Source: Thermoleophilaceae bacterium
GTDB lineage: Bacteria > Actinomycetota > Thermoleophilia > Solirubrobacterales > Thermoleophilaceae
Direction of reading: 5' to 3'
NCBI GenBank assembly: GCA_019683805.1
Contig: JADGHQ010000022.1
Location: 1-36,182 of the forward strand
Length of the DNA: 36,182 nucleotides
A program made the position numbers and the translations under genes. The notes below the pieces were generated by a model, which worked only from the letters and a program-made list of their open reading frames with translations, was not told where the DNA came from and searched no databases. Shown in pieces: positions 24,453 through 31,536 of the stretch (position 1 is its first letter; every line of letters begins with the position of its first letter).

Positions 24453-24890
24453 CTACTGGACGGCCACGTCGGTGAAGAGGACCTGCTCCACCTTCACGTC
24501 GGTGTGCTTCCTGAGGTCCCTGAGCAGGCGCCGCTTCAGCGCGTCCCGCCTGCGGCGGTCGATCAGGTCGCCGCCCGAGACGTCCGTGAGGTCGTCGGTC
24601 ACGATGTCGCGGATCACCGCCTCCTGCTCGAGCGTGCCGTAGCCGTCGGGGGGCTTCGCCCCCTCGGCCGCCCCGGCGGTCGCCTGGTCGTGCGCGAGCA
24701 CGAGCCCGACGCTCAGCTTCGCGAAGCGCCCGTCCGCGAGGTTCAGCAGGAACTCCTTGGGCAGCACGTACACCTGCCCCTCGACCCTCGGCTTCGGCGC
24801 CTGCGGCGGCTTGGCGAGCACCGTCTTGTAGACGCCGCCGACGACGAGCAGCAGGGCGACCGGAACGACGATCTTGAGCTTCTTCTTCAA
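24453..24890 (-). CDS. fliL: Flagellar stator-associated protein FliL
   Basis: The protein has 145 residues with one N-terminal membrane helix ([16 protein letters not shown]) and an extracytoplasmic domain: [26 protein letters not shown], then a helix and [30 protein letters not shown]. FliL surrounds the MotAB stator and tunes torque. The start is a TTG with a purine-rich GGGAGGGGAAG a few bases upstream. It lies between motB and fliN in the usual order. Confidence 0.92.
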   Translation of the reverse strand: MKKKLKIVVPVALLLVVGGVYKTVLAKPPQAPKPRVEGQVYVLPKEFLLNLADGRFAKLSVGLVLAHDQATAGAAEGAKPPDGYGTLEQEAVIRDIVTDDLTDVSGGDLIDRRRRDALKRRLLRDLRKHTDVKVEQVLFTDVAVQ

Positions 24891-24914
24891 TCGGCTTCCC
24901 CTCCCTGGCGCTCG

Positions 24915-25760
24915 TCACCCCGTCGCCGGGGCTCCCGAGCTCTCGTAGGCCTGGTTGAGGCGGAGCAGCACCACCTCGACCCTGCGGTTCCGCGACCGCC
25001 CGGCGGCGCTCGCGTTCGACGCCACCGGATGCAGGTACGCGTACCCCGCGGCGCCGAGGCGCCCGGGCTGCACACCCGCGCGTATGAAGTACCGGACCAC
25101 GGTCGACGCCCTGGCGGTCGAGAGCTCCCAGTTCGTGGGAAAGCGGGCGCTCTCGATCGGCACGTTGTCGGTGTGGCCCTCCACCATGATCGGATGCCTG
25201 CGCTCGGCCTTGAGCACTGCGGCGAGGCGGCCGAGGATCGGGCCCGACCGGGGCTTGAGCACCGCCTCGCCGGGGTCGAACAGCACGCGGTCGGTGAGCA
25301 GCCTCACGACGAGCCCCCGGCGGGCGATCACGGTCTGGATGTCGCGGGAGAGGCCGTGCCTGCGCGCATAGGCGTCGATCTGCCGCTTCAGCCGCCTGAA
25401 CTCCTCGTCCTCGCTGCGCGACGGGCGCTCGCGGCTCAGGCTCGTGTCCCCGACCGTCGGCTGGATCGCGGGGATCGGCGGCTCGGGCGCCTGGCGCGTG
25501 CTCGTGTCGGTGTCGCTCGCGCCGGTGTCGCGGATGGACTTGCCGCCGGGCAGGATCTTGCCGCTGAAGGCCTCGCGCAGCGACTCCCTGAGCTGCTCGA
25601 ACTTCGAGGTGTTCACGTTCGCGATGGAGAACATGACGATGAACAGCGCCATCAGCAGCGTGATCATGTCCGAGTAGGTGAGGAGCCAGCGCTCCTCGTT
25701 CTCGTGCTCCCCGTGCGCGCCGCCCCTGCGGCGCCGCCTGTTCCCACCGCGGGCGCTCAT
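24915..25760 (-). CDS. motB: Flagellar motor stator protein MotB
   Basis: The protein has 281 residues. A basic N-terminus leads to one membrane helix with the proton-carrying Asp31 in LLTYSDMITLLMALFIVMFSIA. A plug and linker follow, then an OmpA-like peptidoglycan-binding domain with VEGHTDNVPI (His196-Asn199) and NWELSTARASTVVRYF. Asp with no Na+-type signature suggests proton drive, but ion type cannot be settled by this alone. It begins seven bases after the motA stop. Confidence 0.95.
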   Translation of the reverse strand: MSARGGNRRRRRGGAHGEHENEERWLLTYSDMITLLMALFIVMFSIANVNTSKFEQLRESLREAFSGKILPGGKSIRDTGASDTDTSTRQAPEPPIPAIQPTVGDTSLSRERPSRSEDEEFRRLKRQIDAYARRHGLSRDIQTVIARRGLVVRLLTDRVLFDPGEAVLKPRSGPILGRLAAVLKAERRHPIMVEGHTDNVPIESARFPTNWELSTARASTVVRYFIRAGVQPGRLGAAGYAYLHPVASNASAAGRSRNRRVEVVLLRLNQAYESSGAPATG

Positions 25761-25767
25761 TGGTGCC

Positions 25768-26583
25768 CTAGACGCCCGCCGCGACCGGTTGCTCGCTCGC
25801 GCTCGCCTGCTCGGCCGCCCGCGCCGGCGCCTCCCTGTCCTCCGGCGGAACGAACGCCATCAGCTTGCTCTCCACGACGCGCGGGTTGTCGCCGGCCTGG
25901 ATCGAGAGCACGCCCTCGAGCGTGAGCGTGCGCAGCTCCATCTCCTGCGCGGAGAGGTACTTCAGCTTGTTCGCGGTGGGCAGCAGCACCACGTTGGCCG
26001 AGCCCACGCCGTACAGCGTCGCGATGAACGCGCCCGAGATCGCCGGGCCGAGCATGTCCGGCTGCGAGAGGTTCTCGAGCACGTGGACGAGCCCCATGAC
26101 GGTGCCGATGATCCCCATGGTCGGCGCGAAGCCGCCCGCCTTCTCGAAGGGCGCGACGCCCAGCGCGTGGCGGTGCGCCATCGCGTCCATCTCGTTCTCG
26201 AGGATCTCGCGGACGAGCTCGGGGTCGGTGCCGTCGACGACGAGCTGGAGCCCCTTCCTCGTGAACTCGTCGTCGATCTCCGAGAGCTGGTCCTCGAGCG
26301 CGAGCAACCCCTCCCGGCGCGCCATCTCGGCGTACCTGACCATCAGCTCCACCTGCGCGCGCAGATCCGGCTTCTCGGCCGTGAACGCCTTCGCGTAGAG
26401 TTTGGGAACCTTCTTGAAGTTGTCGAAGCCCGTGCCCGCGAGCGACGCGCCGAGCGTGCCGACCACCACGATCAGGAACGCGGGGATGTTGAGGAACGCT
26501 GGGAGCTTGTCGCCCTCCATGATCGCGCCGAGCGCGAGGCCGAAGAACGACACGGCGATTCCGATGGCGGTGTTGGCCTTCAT
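25768..26583 (-). CDS. motA: Flagellar motor stator protein MotA
   Basis: The protein has 271 residues with four membrane helices: two at the N-terminus (TAIGIAVSFFGLALGAIM, IPAFLIVVVGTLGASLAG) and two after the cytoplasmic loop (FAPTMGIIGTVMGLVHVLENL, AISGAFIATLYGVGSANVVLLP). The loop holds the charged residues that touch FliG (YAEMARREGLLALEDQL, DELVREILENEM-type segment). The ATG at 26583 has GGTGGAG upstream; a longer open frame exists but would start upstream of the sigma-28 promoter. It begins the motA-motB-fliL-fliN transcript. Confidence 0.95.
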   Translation of the reverse strand: MKANTAIGIAVSFFGLALGAIMEGDKLPAFLNIPAFLIVVVGTLGASLAGTGFDNFKKVPKLYAKAFTAEKPDLRAQVELMVRYAEMARREGLLALEDQLSEIDDEFTRKGLQLVVDGTDPELVREILENEMDAMAHRHALGVAPFEKAGGFAPTMGIIGTVMGLVHVLENLSQPDMLGPAISGAFIATLYGVGSANVVLLPTANKLKYLSAQEMELRTLTLEGVLSIQAGDNPRVVESKLMAFVPPEDREAPARAAEQASASEQPVAAGV

Positions 26584-26599
26584 GGGGGTCTCCACCGAT

Positions 26600-26626
26600 T
26601 GATCGACAAGCAGGAGGGAAACTTTC
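26600..26626 (-). promoter_or_regulatory. Sigma-28 promoter of motA-motB-fliL-fliN
   Basis: On the minus strand: GAAAGTTT (26626-26619), 11 bases, GTCGATCA (26607-26600); 13 of 16 consensus bases, the best match in the window. The -10 element is identical to that of fliC. Transcription would start near 26594, only about 11 bases before the ATG. Confidence 0.85.
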
Positions 26627-26641
26627 GCCACGCGAGCGCCC

Positions 26642-26680
26642 GCGGCGGAAAGCTCCGGGCAGGGACGGGAGCCCCGCCGC
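26642..26680 (-). terminator. Nested hairpin between flbD and motA
   Basis: Outer arms GCGGCGG/CCGCCGC (26642-26648, 26674-26680) enclose GCTCC/GGAGC (26652-26656, 26668-26672). It lies just after the flbD stop and before the motA sigma-28 promoter, a sensible place to end the upstream transcript. There is no U-tract. Confidence 0.45.
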
Positions 26681-26695
26681 GACGGCGCGGAAGGG

Positions 26696-26905
26696 TCAGC
26701 CGTAGAGCTGGTACGCGCCGACGGCCACGCGCGCGCGCCAGGCGCAGACGGCCGAGGCCACCTGCTCGGGGGTCTCGTGCACGAGCATCTTCGCGCCCGT
26801 GGCGAGCGTCACCACGGTGTCGGGCGTGGCCTCGACGGTGACGATGATGTCTGGGTTGAGGTGGAACTCCTCTTCGGGATGTCCGAGGCGGTGCAGGGCG
26901 ATCAT
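26696..26905 (-). CDS. flbD: FlbD-family flagellar protein
   Basis: The protein has 69 residues. It matches the small FlbD family found beside motA in Gram-positive flagellar operons: MIALHRLGHPEEEFHLNPDIIVTVE, then TPDTVVTLATGAKMLVHETPEQV and an amphipathic C-terminal helix. Its molecular role is not established. GGAG (in GAGGAGAC) precedes the ATG at a proper distance, which is why the shorter start was chosen over a 17-residue extension. Confidence 0.88.
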   Translation of the reverse strand: MIALHRLGHPEEEFHLNPDIIVTVEATPDTVVTLATGAKMLVHETPEQVASAVCAWRARVAVGAYQLYG

Positions 26906-26931
26906 GCTTGTCTCCTCTTCGTGGGCCTGCC

Positions 26932-26973
26932 GCGGGGCGGAACGGCGGTCCCTCAACGACCGTTCCGCCCCGC
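26932..26973 (-). terminator. Strong hairpin between the hook gene and flbD
   Basis: A 14-bp perfect stem (arm GCGGGGCGGAACGG at 26932-26945, partner 26960-26973) with a 14-base loop. It ends 27 bases before the flbD start and begins about 50 bases after the hook-gene stop. It may terminate, attenuate or stabilise the transcript; no U-tract follows. Confidence 0.5.
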
Positions 26974-27022
26974 CGGCAGCTCTTGCGCCGCGGGCGCCGC
27001 AGGCGCCGCGGCGTCAAGCTCG

Positions 27023-27892
27023 TCAGCGCTTCATGTTCACCAGGTCCTGGAGCATCTCGTCCGCGGCCGAGATGATCCGGGCGTTCGCCTGGAAGCCGCG
27101 CTGAGCGCTGATCATCGTGGTGAACTCCTGGGCGAGGTCGACGTTCGACATCTCGAGCGTGCCCGAGGTGGTCTGGCCGAACTCGGCGCTCGGGGTGCCG
27201 ATCTGCTCGCCGCCGGACGCCGTCGTGGCGCGCCAGTGCGACGCCGCCGCGCGCTCCAGGCCGTTCGGGTTCGCGAACTTGGCGAGCGAGATGTAGCCAG
27301 CGATAACCGGGCTGGTGCCGCCCGCCGGGATGTAGCTGACCGAGCCGTCGGGGCCGATCGAGATGCTCGTCGCGCCCTGCGGGATCTGGATGAAGATGTC
27401 GTTGCCCGGGGGCGCGGGCGTCGCGGTGGGGCTCACCGTGTCGCGCCCGACGACGTAGTAGCCGTCTGCCGTCACCAGGAAGCCCTGGTCGTTGCGGCTG
27501 AAGTTGCCCGCGCGCGTGTACTCGATGGTGGTGCCGGCCGGCACGTTGAACGGCGGGGCGCCGGGCGGCGTCGCGGCCGCGATGCGGAACCAGCCGTCGC
27601 CCTGCACCGCCACGTCGAGCGGCGAGCCGGTCGCCTGCAGCGCGCCCGACCCGATCACCGAGTCGATCGAGCCGAGCTGCACGCCCAGGCCGACCTGGGC
27701 CGGGTTCGAGCCGCCGAGCGTGCCGGACTGGCCCGACCCGCCCCTCTGGAGCTGGGCAAGCGAGTCCTTGAAGGTGGTGCGGCTCGCCTTGTAGCCGACC
27801 GTGTTGACGTTGGCGATGTCGTTGGCCGCCACGTCGAGCATGATCTGGTGGGCCTTGAGGCCGCTGATCGCGGCGAACATGCTCCGCATCAT
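27023..27892 (-). CDS. flgE: Short FlgE/FlgG-type flagellar hook protein
   Basis: The protein has 289 residues. The N-terminus MMRSMFAAISGLKAHQIMLDVAANDIANVNTVGYKASR and the C-terminus SNVDLAQEFTTMISAQRGFQANARIISAADEMLQDLVNMKR in outline are the paired helices of the rod/hook family; the middle holds the beta domain with DVAVQGDGWFRI and YTRAGNFSRNDQGFLVTADGYYVVG. Its position after flgD and the TIGR02530-type gene and before flbD is that of the hook protein FlgE. FlgE is usually 400 residues or more, so this would be a minimal hook; the length is nearer to FlgG. GGGAG lies ten bases before the ATG pair. Confidence 0.82.
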   Translation of the reverse strand: MMRSMFAAISGLKAHQIMLDVAANDIANVNTVGYKASRTTFKDSLAQLQRGGSGQSGTLGGSNPAQVGLGVQLGSIDSVIGSGALQATGSPLDVAVQGDGWFRIAAATPPGAPPFNVPAGTTIEYTRAGNFSRNDQGFLVTADGYYVVGRDTVSPTATPAPPGNDIFIQIPQGATSISIGPDGSVSYIPAGGTSPVIAGYISLAKFANPNGLERAAASHWRATTASGGEQIGTPSAEFGQTTSGTLEMSNVDLAQEFTTMISAQRGFQANARIISAADEMLQDLVNMKR

Positions 27893-27918
27893 CGGAACAT
27901 CACTCCCTTTCGCTGATG

Positions 27919-27946
27919 CGGCCTCCCCGTCCCTGGGGTCCGGCCG
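27919..27946 (-). repeat. Imperfect hairpin upstream of the hook gene
   Basis: CGGCC-t-CCCC (27919-27928) pairs with GGGG-tcc-GGCCG (27935-27946). It lies in the 108-base gap between the TIGR02530-type gene and the hook gene; nothing else was recognised there. Confidence 0.35.
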
Positions 27947-28000
27947 TGATTTCGGATACCGGTCTGCTGTCGGCTCGTGCGGGTCACCGCGGCTCCCCCG

Positions 28001-28402
28001 TCAGGCGATCACCGCCGAGTCGATGTTCGTGAACACGTGCTCGCGCATGTGCTCCCTGTCCACCGCCGTGATGACGGTGCGGTTGCGGACGGACACGACG
28101 AACGCGGTGCCGTCCACGAAGACCACGGACTCGCGCGACCCCTTCGAGGCGGCGCGCTCCACGCCGGCGGTGAGGCGCTCGAGCGTCCCGTGTCCGAGGT
28201 CGATGCCGCGACGCTCGATGCGCTGGACGGCGTGGCCCGAGAACTCGAGCTTCCCGGCCTGCTGCCGCAGCAGCTCGTCGAACGACGGCCCGGCGAGCGG
28301 ACGGGCGCGGCGCGGAGCCTCGGTCGCCCCTGCCCGGCCCGTCCGTTCCGCGGGCGCGAGCCCGGGCGGCACGAGCGCCGGGTTGTGGCTGAAGCCGCTC
28401 AT
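28001..28402 (-). CDS. TIGR02530-type flagellar operon protein
   Basis: The protein has 133 residues. A disordered N-terminus is followed by a conserved domain of about 85 residues: KLEFSGHAVQRIERRGIDL, ESVVFVDGTAFVVSVRNRTVITAVDREH and the closing FTNIDSAVIA, which is characteristic of the family located between flgD and flgE in Gram-positive operons. Its role is unproven, possibly in hook assembly. The ATG overlaps the flgD stop (ATGA) with GGAGGT just upstream. Confidence 0.85.
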   Translation of the reverse strand: MSGFSHNPALVPPGLAPAERTGRAGATEAPRRARPLAGPSFDELLRQQAGKLEFSGHAVQRIERRGIDLGHGTLERLTAGVERAASKGSRESVVFVDGTAFVVSVRNRTVITAVDREHMREHVFTNIDSAVIA

Positions 28403-28818
28403 CGGACCTCCATGACGTCCGCGGGATCGACCTCGGAGTCGCCCACGATCAGCGTGACCTTGCCCTTGTCGAGCTCGGCCTTCTCCACCACACCGGAGCG
28501 CGGCTCGCCGTCGTCGCCGAGCCAGCTCACCGTCTTGCCGACGAGCGCGAGGCTCTCCTCCTGCTGCGCCGTGCTCCGGAGCTGCTCCGCGGTGACCGCG
28601 AGGTTTGTGAGCTGCTCGAGGATCGAGAACTGGGTCATCTGAGCCATCGACTGCGCCGGGTCGCTCCCGGACTGGCTCAGCGGGTCCATGTTCTGGAGGG
28701 AGGCGACCATCAGCTTCAGGAAGTCGTCCTTCCCGAGCGTGCTGTTGTCGGTCTTCTGGGTAGTCGAGCTCGTCCCGGCGGCCGCCGTGCTCGAGCCGAT
28801 GGCGTCTGTCGTCGACAT
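28399..28818 (-). CDS. flgD: Flagellar hook-capping protein FlgD
   Basis: The protein has 139 residues. FlgD caps the growing hook and is then discarded. The Ser/Thr-rich N-terminus leads to the signature LGKDDFLKLMVASLQNMDPL and MAQMTQFSILEQLTNL, followed by a short beta part (ALVGKTVSWLGDDGEPRSGVVEKAELDKGKVTLIVGDSEV). The protein is shorter than the roughly 220 residues of enterobacterial FlgD, as usual in Gram-positive forms. AGGA precedes the ATG. Confidence 0.94.
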   Translation of the reverse strand: MSTTDAIGSSTAAAGTSSTTQKTDNSTLGKDDFLKLMVASLQNMDPLSQSGSDPAQSMAQMTQFSILEQLTNLAVTAEQLRSTAQQEESLALVGKTVSWLGDDGEPRSGVVEKAELDKGKVTLIVGDSEVDPADVMEVR

Positions 28819-28836
28819 CTGCCCTGTTCCTCCCGG

Positions 28837-30144
28837 TCAGGCGAGCACGTCGATCAGCACGCCGTTCGGCAGCGCGATCTTCGTGTCGGTCGAGGTCTCC
28901 TCCAGGGGCTCGGCGTGCGAGCCCTCGCTCGTGCCGTGCGCCCCGCGCCGGCTGCCCGCGCCCTCGTTCTCGAACGCGCCGGGTCGGCGGTCGTCGCCGC
29001 CCGCCGTGCCGATGTCGAGCTGGACGAGGTCGATGCCCTGGCCCTCGAGCGAGCGGCGCAGCTCGTCGCCCGCCCTCTCGAGCGCCTGGGCGGCGTCGTG
29101 GTGGTCGGCCACGACGTGCGCGACGAGCCCCGCCTGCGTGTGGCGCAGGTGGATCTCGACGCCGCCGAGCTCGCGCGGGCTGAGCGCGAGGCGGGCGTGC
29201 GTGACGCCGCGGCTCGCGGACAGGCGGATCGCGGCCTCCACGCTCTCGGCGGCGCGGCTGAGCGGCACGGGCGTGGCGGGCCGCGGGTCAACGACGGCGC
29301 GCGACTCGTGCTGCGGGGCGAGCGTCGCCGCGGCGGGCGCGGACGCCTGCTGCTGCGCGGCCTGCCCGGCCGCGGCGGGCCGTGGCGGCCGGGGCTCGCC
29401 CATCCCCGCCGGCCGGTCGGCGGCGCGCTCCTTCGGCTGCGCGGCGACGCCGGGCTCCGGGGCGGGCGTCTCGGGACGCCGGGCCGGCTGTACGCCTCTC
29501 GGCTCCGCCCGGTCCGCCGCAGCGGCGGCCTGAGCGCCGCCGTCCTGCGGGCGCACGGCGGGCGCGGAAGCCTGAGCCTCGCCCGCCGGGGCCGGGCCGG
29601 CCGCCGTCGCACTCGAAGCATCCGTGGCGTCGACGGGCGCGCCGGCCTGGGTGACCGCAGGCGCGGTCTGCGCCTGGGGGGCCGCGCCACCCTGCACAGC
29701 GGCCGGCAGGGCCGGCTCGAGCGCCGTCTGCGGCTGGGACGAGGTCGGCCGCGCGCCCTCCTCGCCCACGCCCGCGGCGAGCGCAGCGAGCGGGTCGAGG
29801 CTCGACCCGAGCGCGGCCGCGTCCCCCGCGGCGGGCTGCTCGACGGCGCCCACGGGCTGCTGCGGCTGCGCGGCGGCGGCTCGATCGGCGGGCGCCGCGC
29901 CGTCCGCGCGCTGCGATGAGTCGCCGTCGGCGCTCGTGCCGCGCTCCTTGCGCGGCTTCGCCTCCGGGCTCTTCGCTGCGCCCTTGCTGTCCTGGCCTTC
30001 CGCTCTGGCGGTCCGGGCCTGATGGTCCTCGAGGAGGGTCCCGAAGAGCCCCGGCGGGGCTTTCGCCTCCCTCCTCGTCTCGGCGCTCGGGCTCGGCGTT
30101 CCTGCCGGCCGCGCCGCGTCCGCGACGAGAGTCCGTTCTGTCAT
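28837..30144 (-). CDS. fliK: Flagellar hook-length control protein FliK
   Basis: The protein has 435 residues. About 300 residues of Ala/Pro/Gln-rich low complexity precede the conserved C-terminal Flg_hook domain: LALSPRELGGVEIHLRHTQAGLVAHVVAD and ALERAGDELRRSLEGQGIDLVQLDIG. FliK is exported, measures the hook and flips the FlhB switch. The start is one base after the transglycosylase stop (TGAGATG). The long low-complexity ruler next to a very short hook protein is consistent with hook length being set separately from subunit size. Confidence 0.9.
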   Translation of the reverse strand: MTERTLVADAARPAGTPSPSAETRREAKAPPGLFGTLLEDHQARTARAEGQDSKGAAKSPEAKPRKERGTSADGDSSQRADGAAPADRAAAAQPQQPVGAVEQPAAGDAAALGSSLDPLAALAAGVGEEGARPTSSQPQTALEPALPAAVQGGAAPQAQTAPAVTQAGAPVDATDASSATAAGPAPAGEAQASAPAVRPQDGGAQAAAAADRAEPRGVQPARRPETPAPEPGVAAQPKERAADRPAGMGEPRPPRPAAAGQAAQQQASAPAAATLAPQHESRAVVDPRPATPVPLSRAAESVEAAIRLSASRGVTHARLALSPRELGGVEIHLRHTQAGLVAHVVADHHDAAQALERAGDELRRSLEGQGIDLVQLDIGTAGGDDRRPGAFENEGAGSRRGAHGTSEGSHAEPLEETSTDTKIALPNGVLIDVLA

Positions 30145-30145
30145 C

Positions 30146-30745
30146 TCACGTGGTCCGGTAGGGGGTTGACTGGGAGGTCGGGGTCGTGGCCCGCGCGGCG
30201 TTGCGGTACTGCTCCGCGTAGGCCAGGACGCGCTGGACGTACGCCTGCGTCTCGGCGTACGGCGGCACGCCGCCGTAGCGCTCCACGGCGCCCGGGCCGG
30301 CGTTGTAGGCCGCCAGCGCCTTGCGCACGTCGCCGCCGAAGCGGTCGAGCTGCATGCGCAGGTAGCGCGCCCCGCCGTCGATCGACTGGGCGGGGTCGTG
30401 CAGGTCCTTCACCCCGAGCGAGGCGGCGGTGGCGGGCATGAGCTGGGTCAGGCCCTGCGCCCCCGCCGGGCTGCCGGCGTCGGGGTCGAAGCTCGACTCG
30501 GCGCGGATCAGGCCGCGCAGCAGCGCGGGGTCCACCCGGTACCTGGCGGCGGCCGCGTCGATCAGCGACGCGTAGGGCGTGTCGGCTCCGCCGGCGGCGC
30601 CGGCGTCCGCTGCGGCCTGCGCGGCGCTCGCGGCGGCGAGCTGCCTGTCGAAGCCGCCCGCGCTCGCCACGGGGGTCGGTCCGCCGAGCCGGGCGGCGAG
30701 CGCCTCGAGCTCTGCCATGCGCGACACGGCGGAGGTGACGCTCAC
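30146..30745 (-). CDS. Flagellar lytic transglycosylase (SLT domain)
   Basis: The protein has 199 residues. Residues 60-185 form a soluble lytic transglycosylase domain: catalytic Glu in LLRGLIRAESSFDPDAGSPAGAQGLTQLMP, then AAYNAGPGAVERYGGVPPYAETQAYVQRVLAY in outline. It cleaves glycan strands so the rod can cross the wall, a role played by FlgJ elsewhere. There is no signal peptide; the N-terminus MSVTSAVSRMAELEAL resembles that of the CHAP hydrolase at 12336-12953. The GTG start overlaps the fliJ stop (GTGA); a longer start lacks support. Confidence 0.9.
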   Translation of the reverse strand: MSVTSAVSRMAELEALAARLGGPTPVASAGGFDRQLAAASAAQAAADAGAAGGADTPYASLIDAAAARYRVDPALLRGLIRAESSFDPDAGSPAGAQGLTQLMPATAASLGVKDLHDPAQSIDGGARYLRMQLDRFGGDVRKALAAYNAGPGAVERYGGVPPYAETQAYVQRVLAYAEQYRNAARATTPTSQSTPYRTT

Positions 30746-31197
30746 GACGAGTGCCCCCTGCGGCAGTGGATCGACAGCGCCATCTCGTCGAGCGCCGCGC
30801 ACTCGCGGCGGGCGACCCGAAGCTCGTGATCTGCGCGGCGGCGCTCCTCGAGGCGCTCCAGCACCTGGCGCTCGCGCGCGGCGCTTGCGAGCGCGCGCCG
30901 GCGCGCCTGCACCTCGGCGTCGCGGCGGTCGAGGTCGAGCGCCGCGGCCTCCCGCTCGCGCTCGGTGCGCTCGAGGTACATCTGCCGCGCCACGAGCTCG
31001 CCCGCGGTGACAGCCGCCCCGGCGAGCTCCCGCCGCCTGCGACGGGCGCGCTCGACGGTCGCGCTCGCGGCGCGCAGCCGCGCCTCGCCCTGCGAGCGGT
31101 GGGAGAGCGACGCGGCGAGCTGCTCGCGCGCCAGCTCCTCGGTGCGCTCGCGCAGGGCGCGTACGCGCTCGAGGGAGAACTTGAAGGGACGGTCCAC
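30742..31197 (-). CDS. fliJ: Flagellar export chaperone/stalk protein FliJ
   Basis: The protein has 151 residues, almost wholly coiled coil and Arg/Glu-rich. The N-terminus FKFSLERVRALRERTEELAREQLAASL is typical of FliJ, the stalk of the FliH-FliI ATPase. FliH and FliI are not encoded here, although fliI usually precedes fliJ. The GTG start lacks a Shine-Dalgarno sequence; a TCCGACTA element ending eight bases upstream resembles a sigma-28 -10 box but has a poor -35 partner. Confidence 0.85.
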   Translation of the reverse strand: MDRPFKFSLERVRALRERTEELAREQLAASLSHRSQGEARLRAASATVERARRRRRELAGAAVTAGELVARQMYLERTEREREAAALDLDRRDAEVQARRRALASAARERQVLERLEERRRADHELRVARRECAALDEMALSIHCRRGHSS

Positions 31198-31251
31198 GGC
31201 CCGCTTAGTCGGACCGATCCCGGGGCGCTGAACGCCGTCTGGACGTGTGTT

Positions 31252-31536
31252 CTACCCCGCGACCGAGCGGACCTCGTCGCCGCCGACGAGGATCTCCTCG
31301 ATGCGGACGGCCCACTCGCCGTCGACGAGCTGCAGCCTGCCTGTGCCGAAGCGGAGCCCGTTCACGTACAGCTCGACCGGGTCGTCGGGCCGGCGGTCGA
31401 GGTCGACGATCGACCCCGCCTCGAGGGAGGCGGCGTCGCGCACGGGCAGGCGCGCGCGGCCGAGCTCGGCCCAGAAGCGCAGGTCCACGTCGCGCAGCTG
31501 CGCGGAGAGCTCCGCCGCGTGAGCGCGCTCGCTCAT
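31252..31536 (-). CDS. Second, small FliN/SpoA-domain protein
   Basis: The protein has 94 residues, one SpoA domain: LRDVDLRFWAELGRARLPVRDAASLEAGSIVDLDRRPDDPVELYVNGLRFGTGRLQLVDGEWAVRIEEI in outline, sharing the VNG...G...VDGEWAVR pattern with the FliN at 23987-24442 but without its acidic tail. The ATG overlaps the fliM stop (ATGA), so FliM and this protein are made together and may form the FliM-FliN unit of the C-ring. Whether it or the other copy is the main FliN is unclear. An alternative GTG five codons upstream is possible. Confidence 0.85.
   Translation of the reverse strand: MSERAHAAELSAQLRDVDLRFWAELGRARLPVRDAASLEAGSIVDLDRRPDDPVELYVNGLRFGTGRLQLVDGEWAVRIEEILVGGDEVRSVAG

Noticed and set aside
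26584-26631. N-terminal extension of MotA to 26631
   Set aside because: The extension would begin upstream of the sigma-28 promoter, and the ATG at 26583 has its own ribosome site and gives the normal MotA N-terminus.
31206-31232. Sigma-28 promoter before fliJ (TTCAGCGC-N11-TCCGACTA)
   Set aside because: Only the -10 half is similar to the consensus; the -35 half matches three of eight bases, so it is not listed as a feature.
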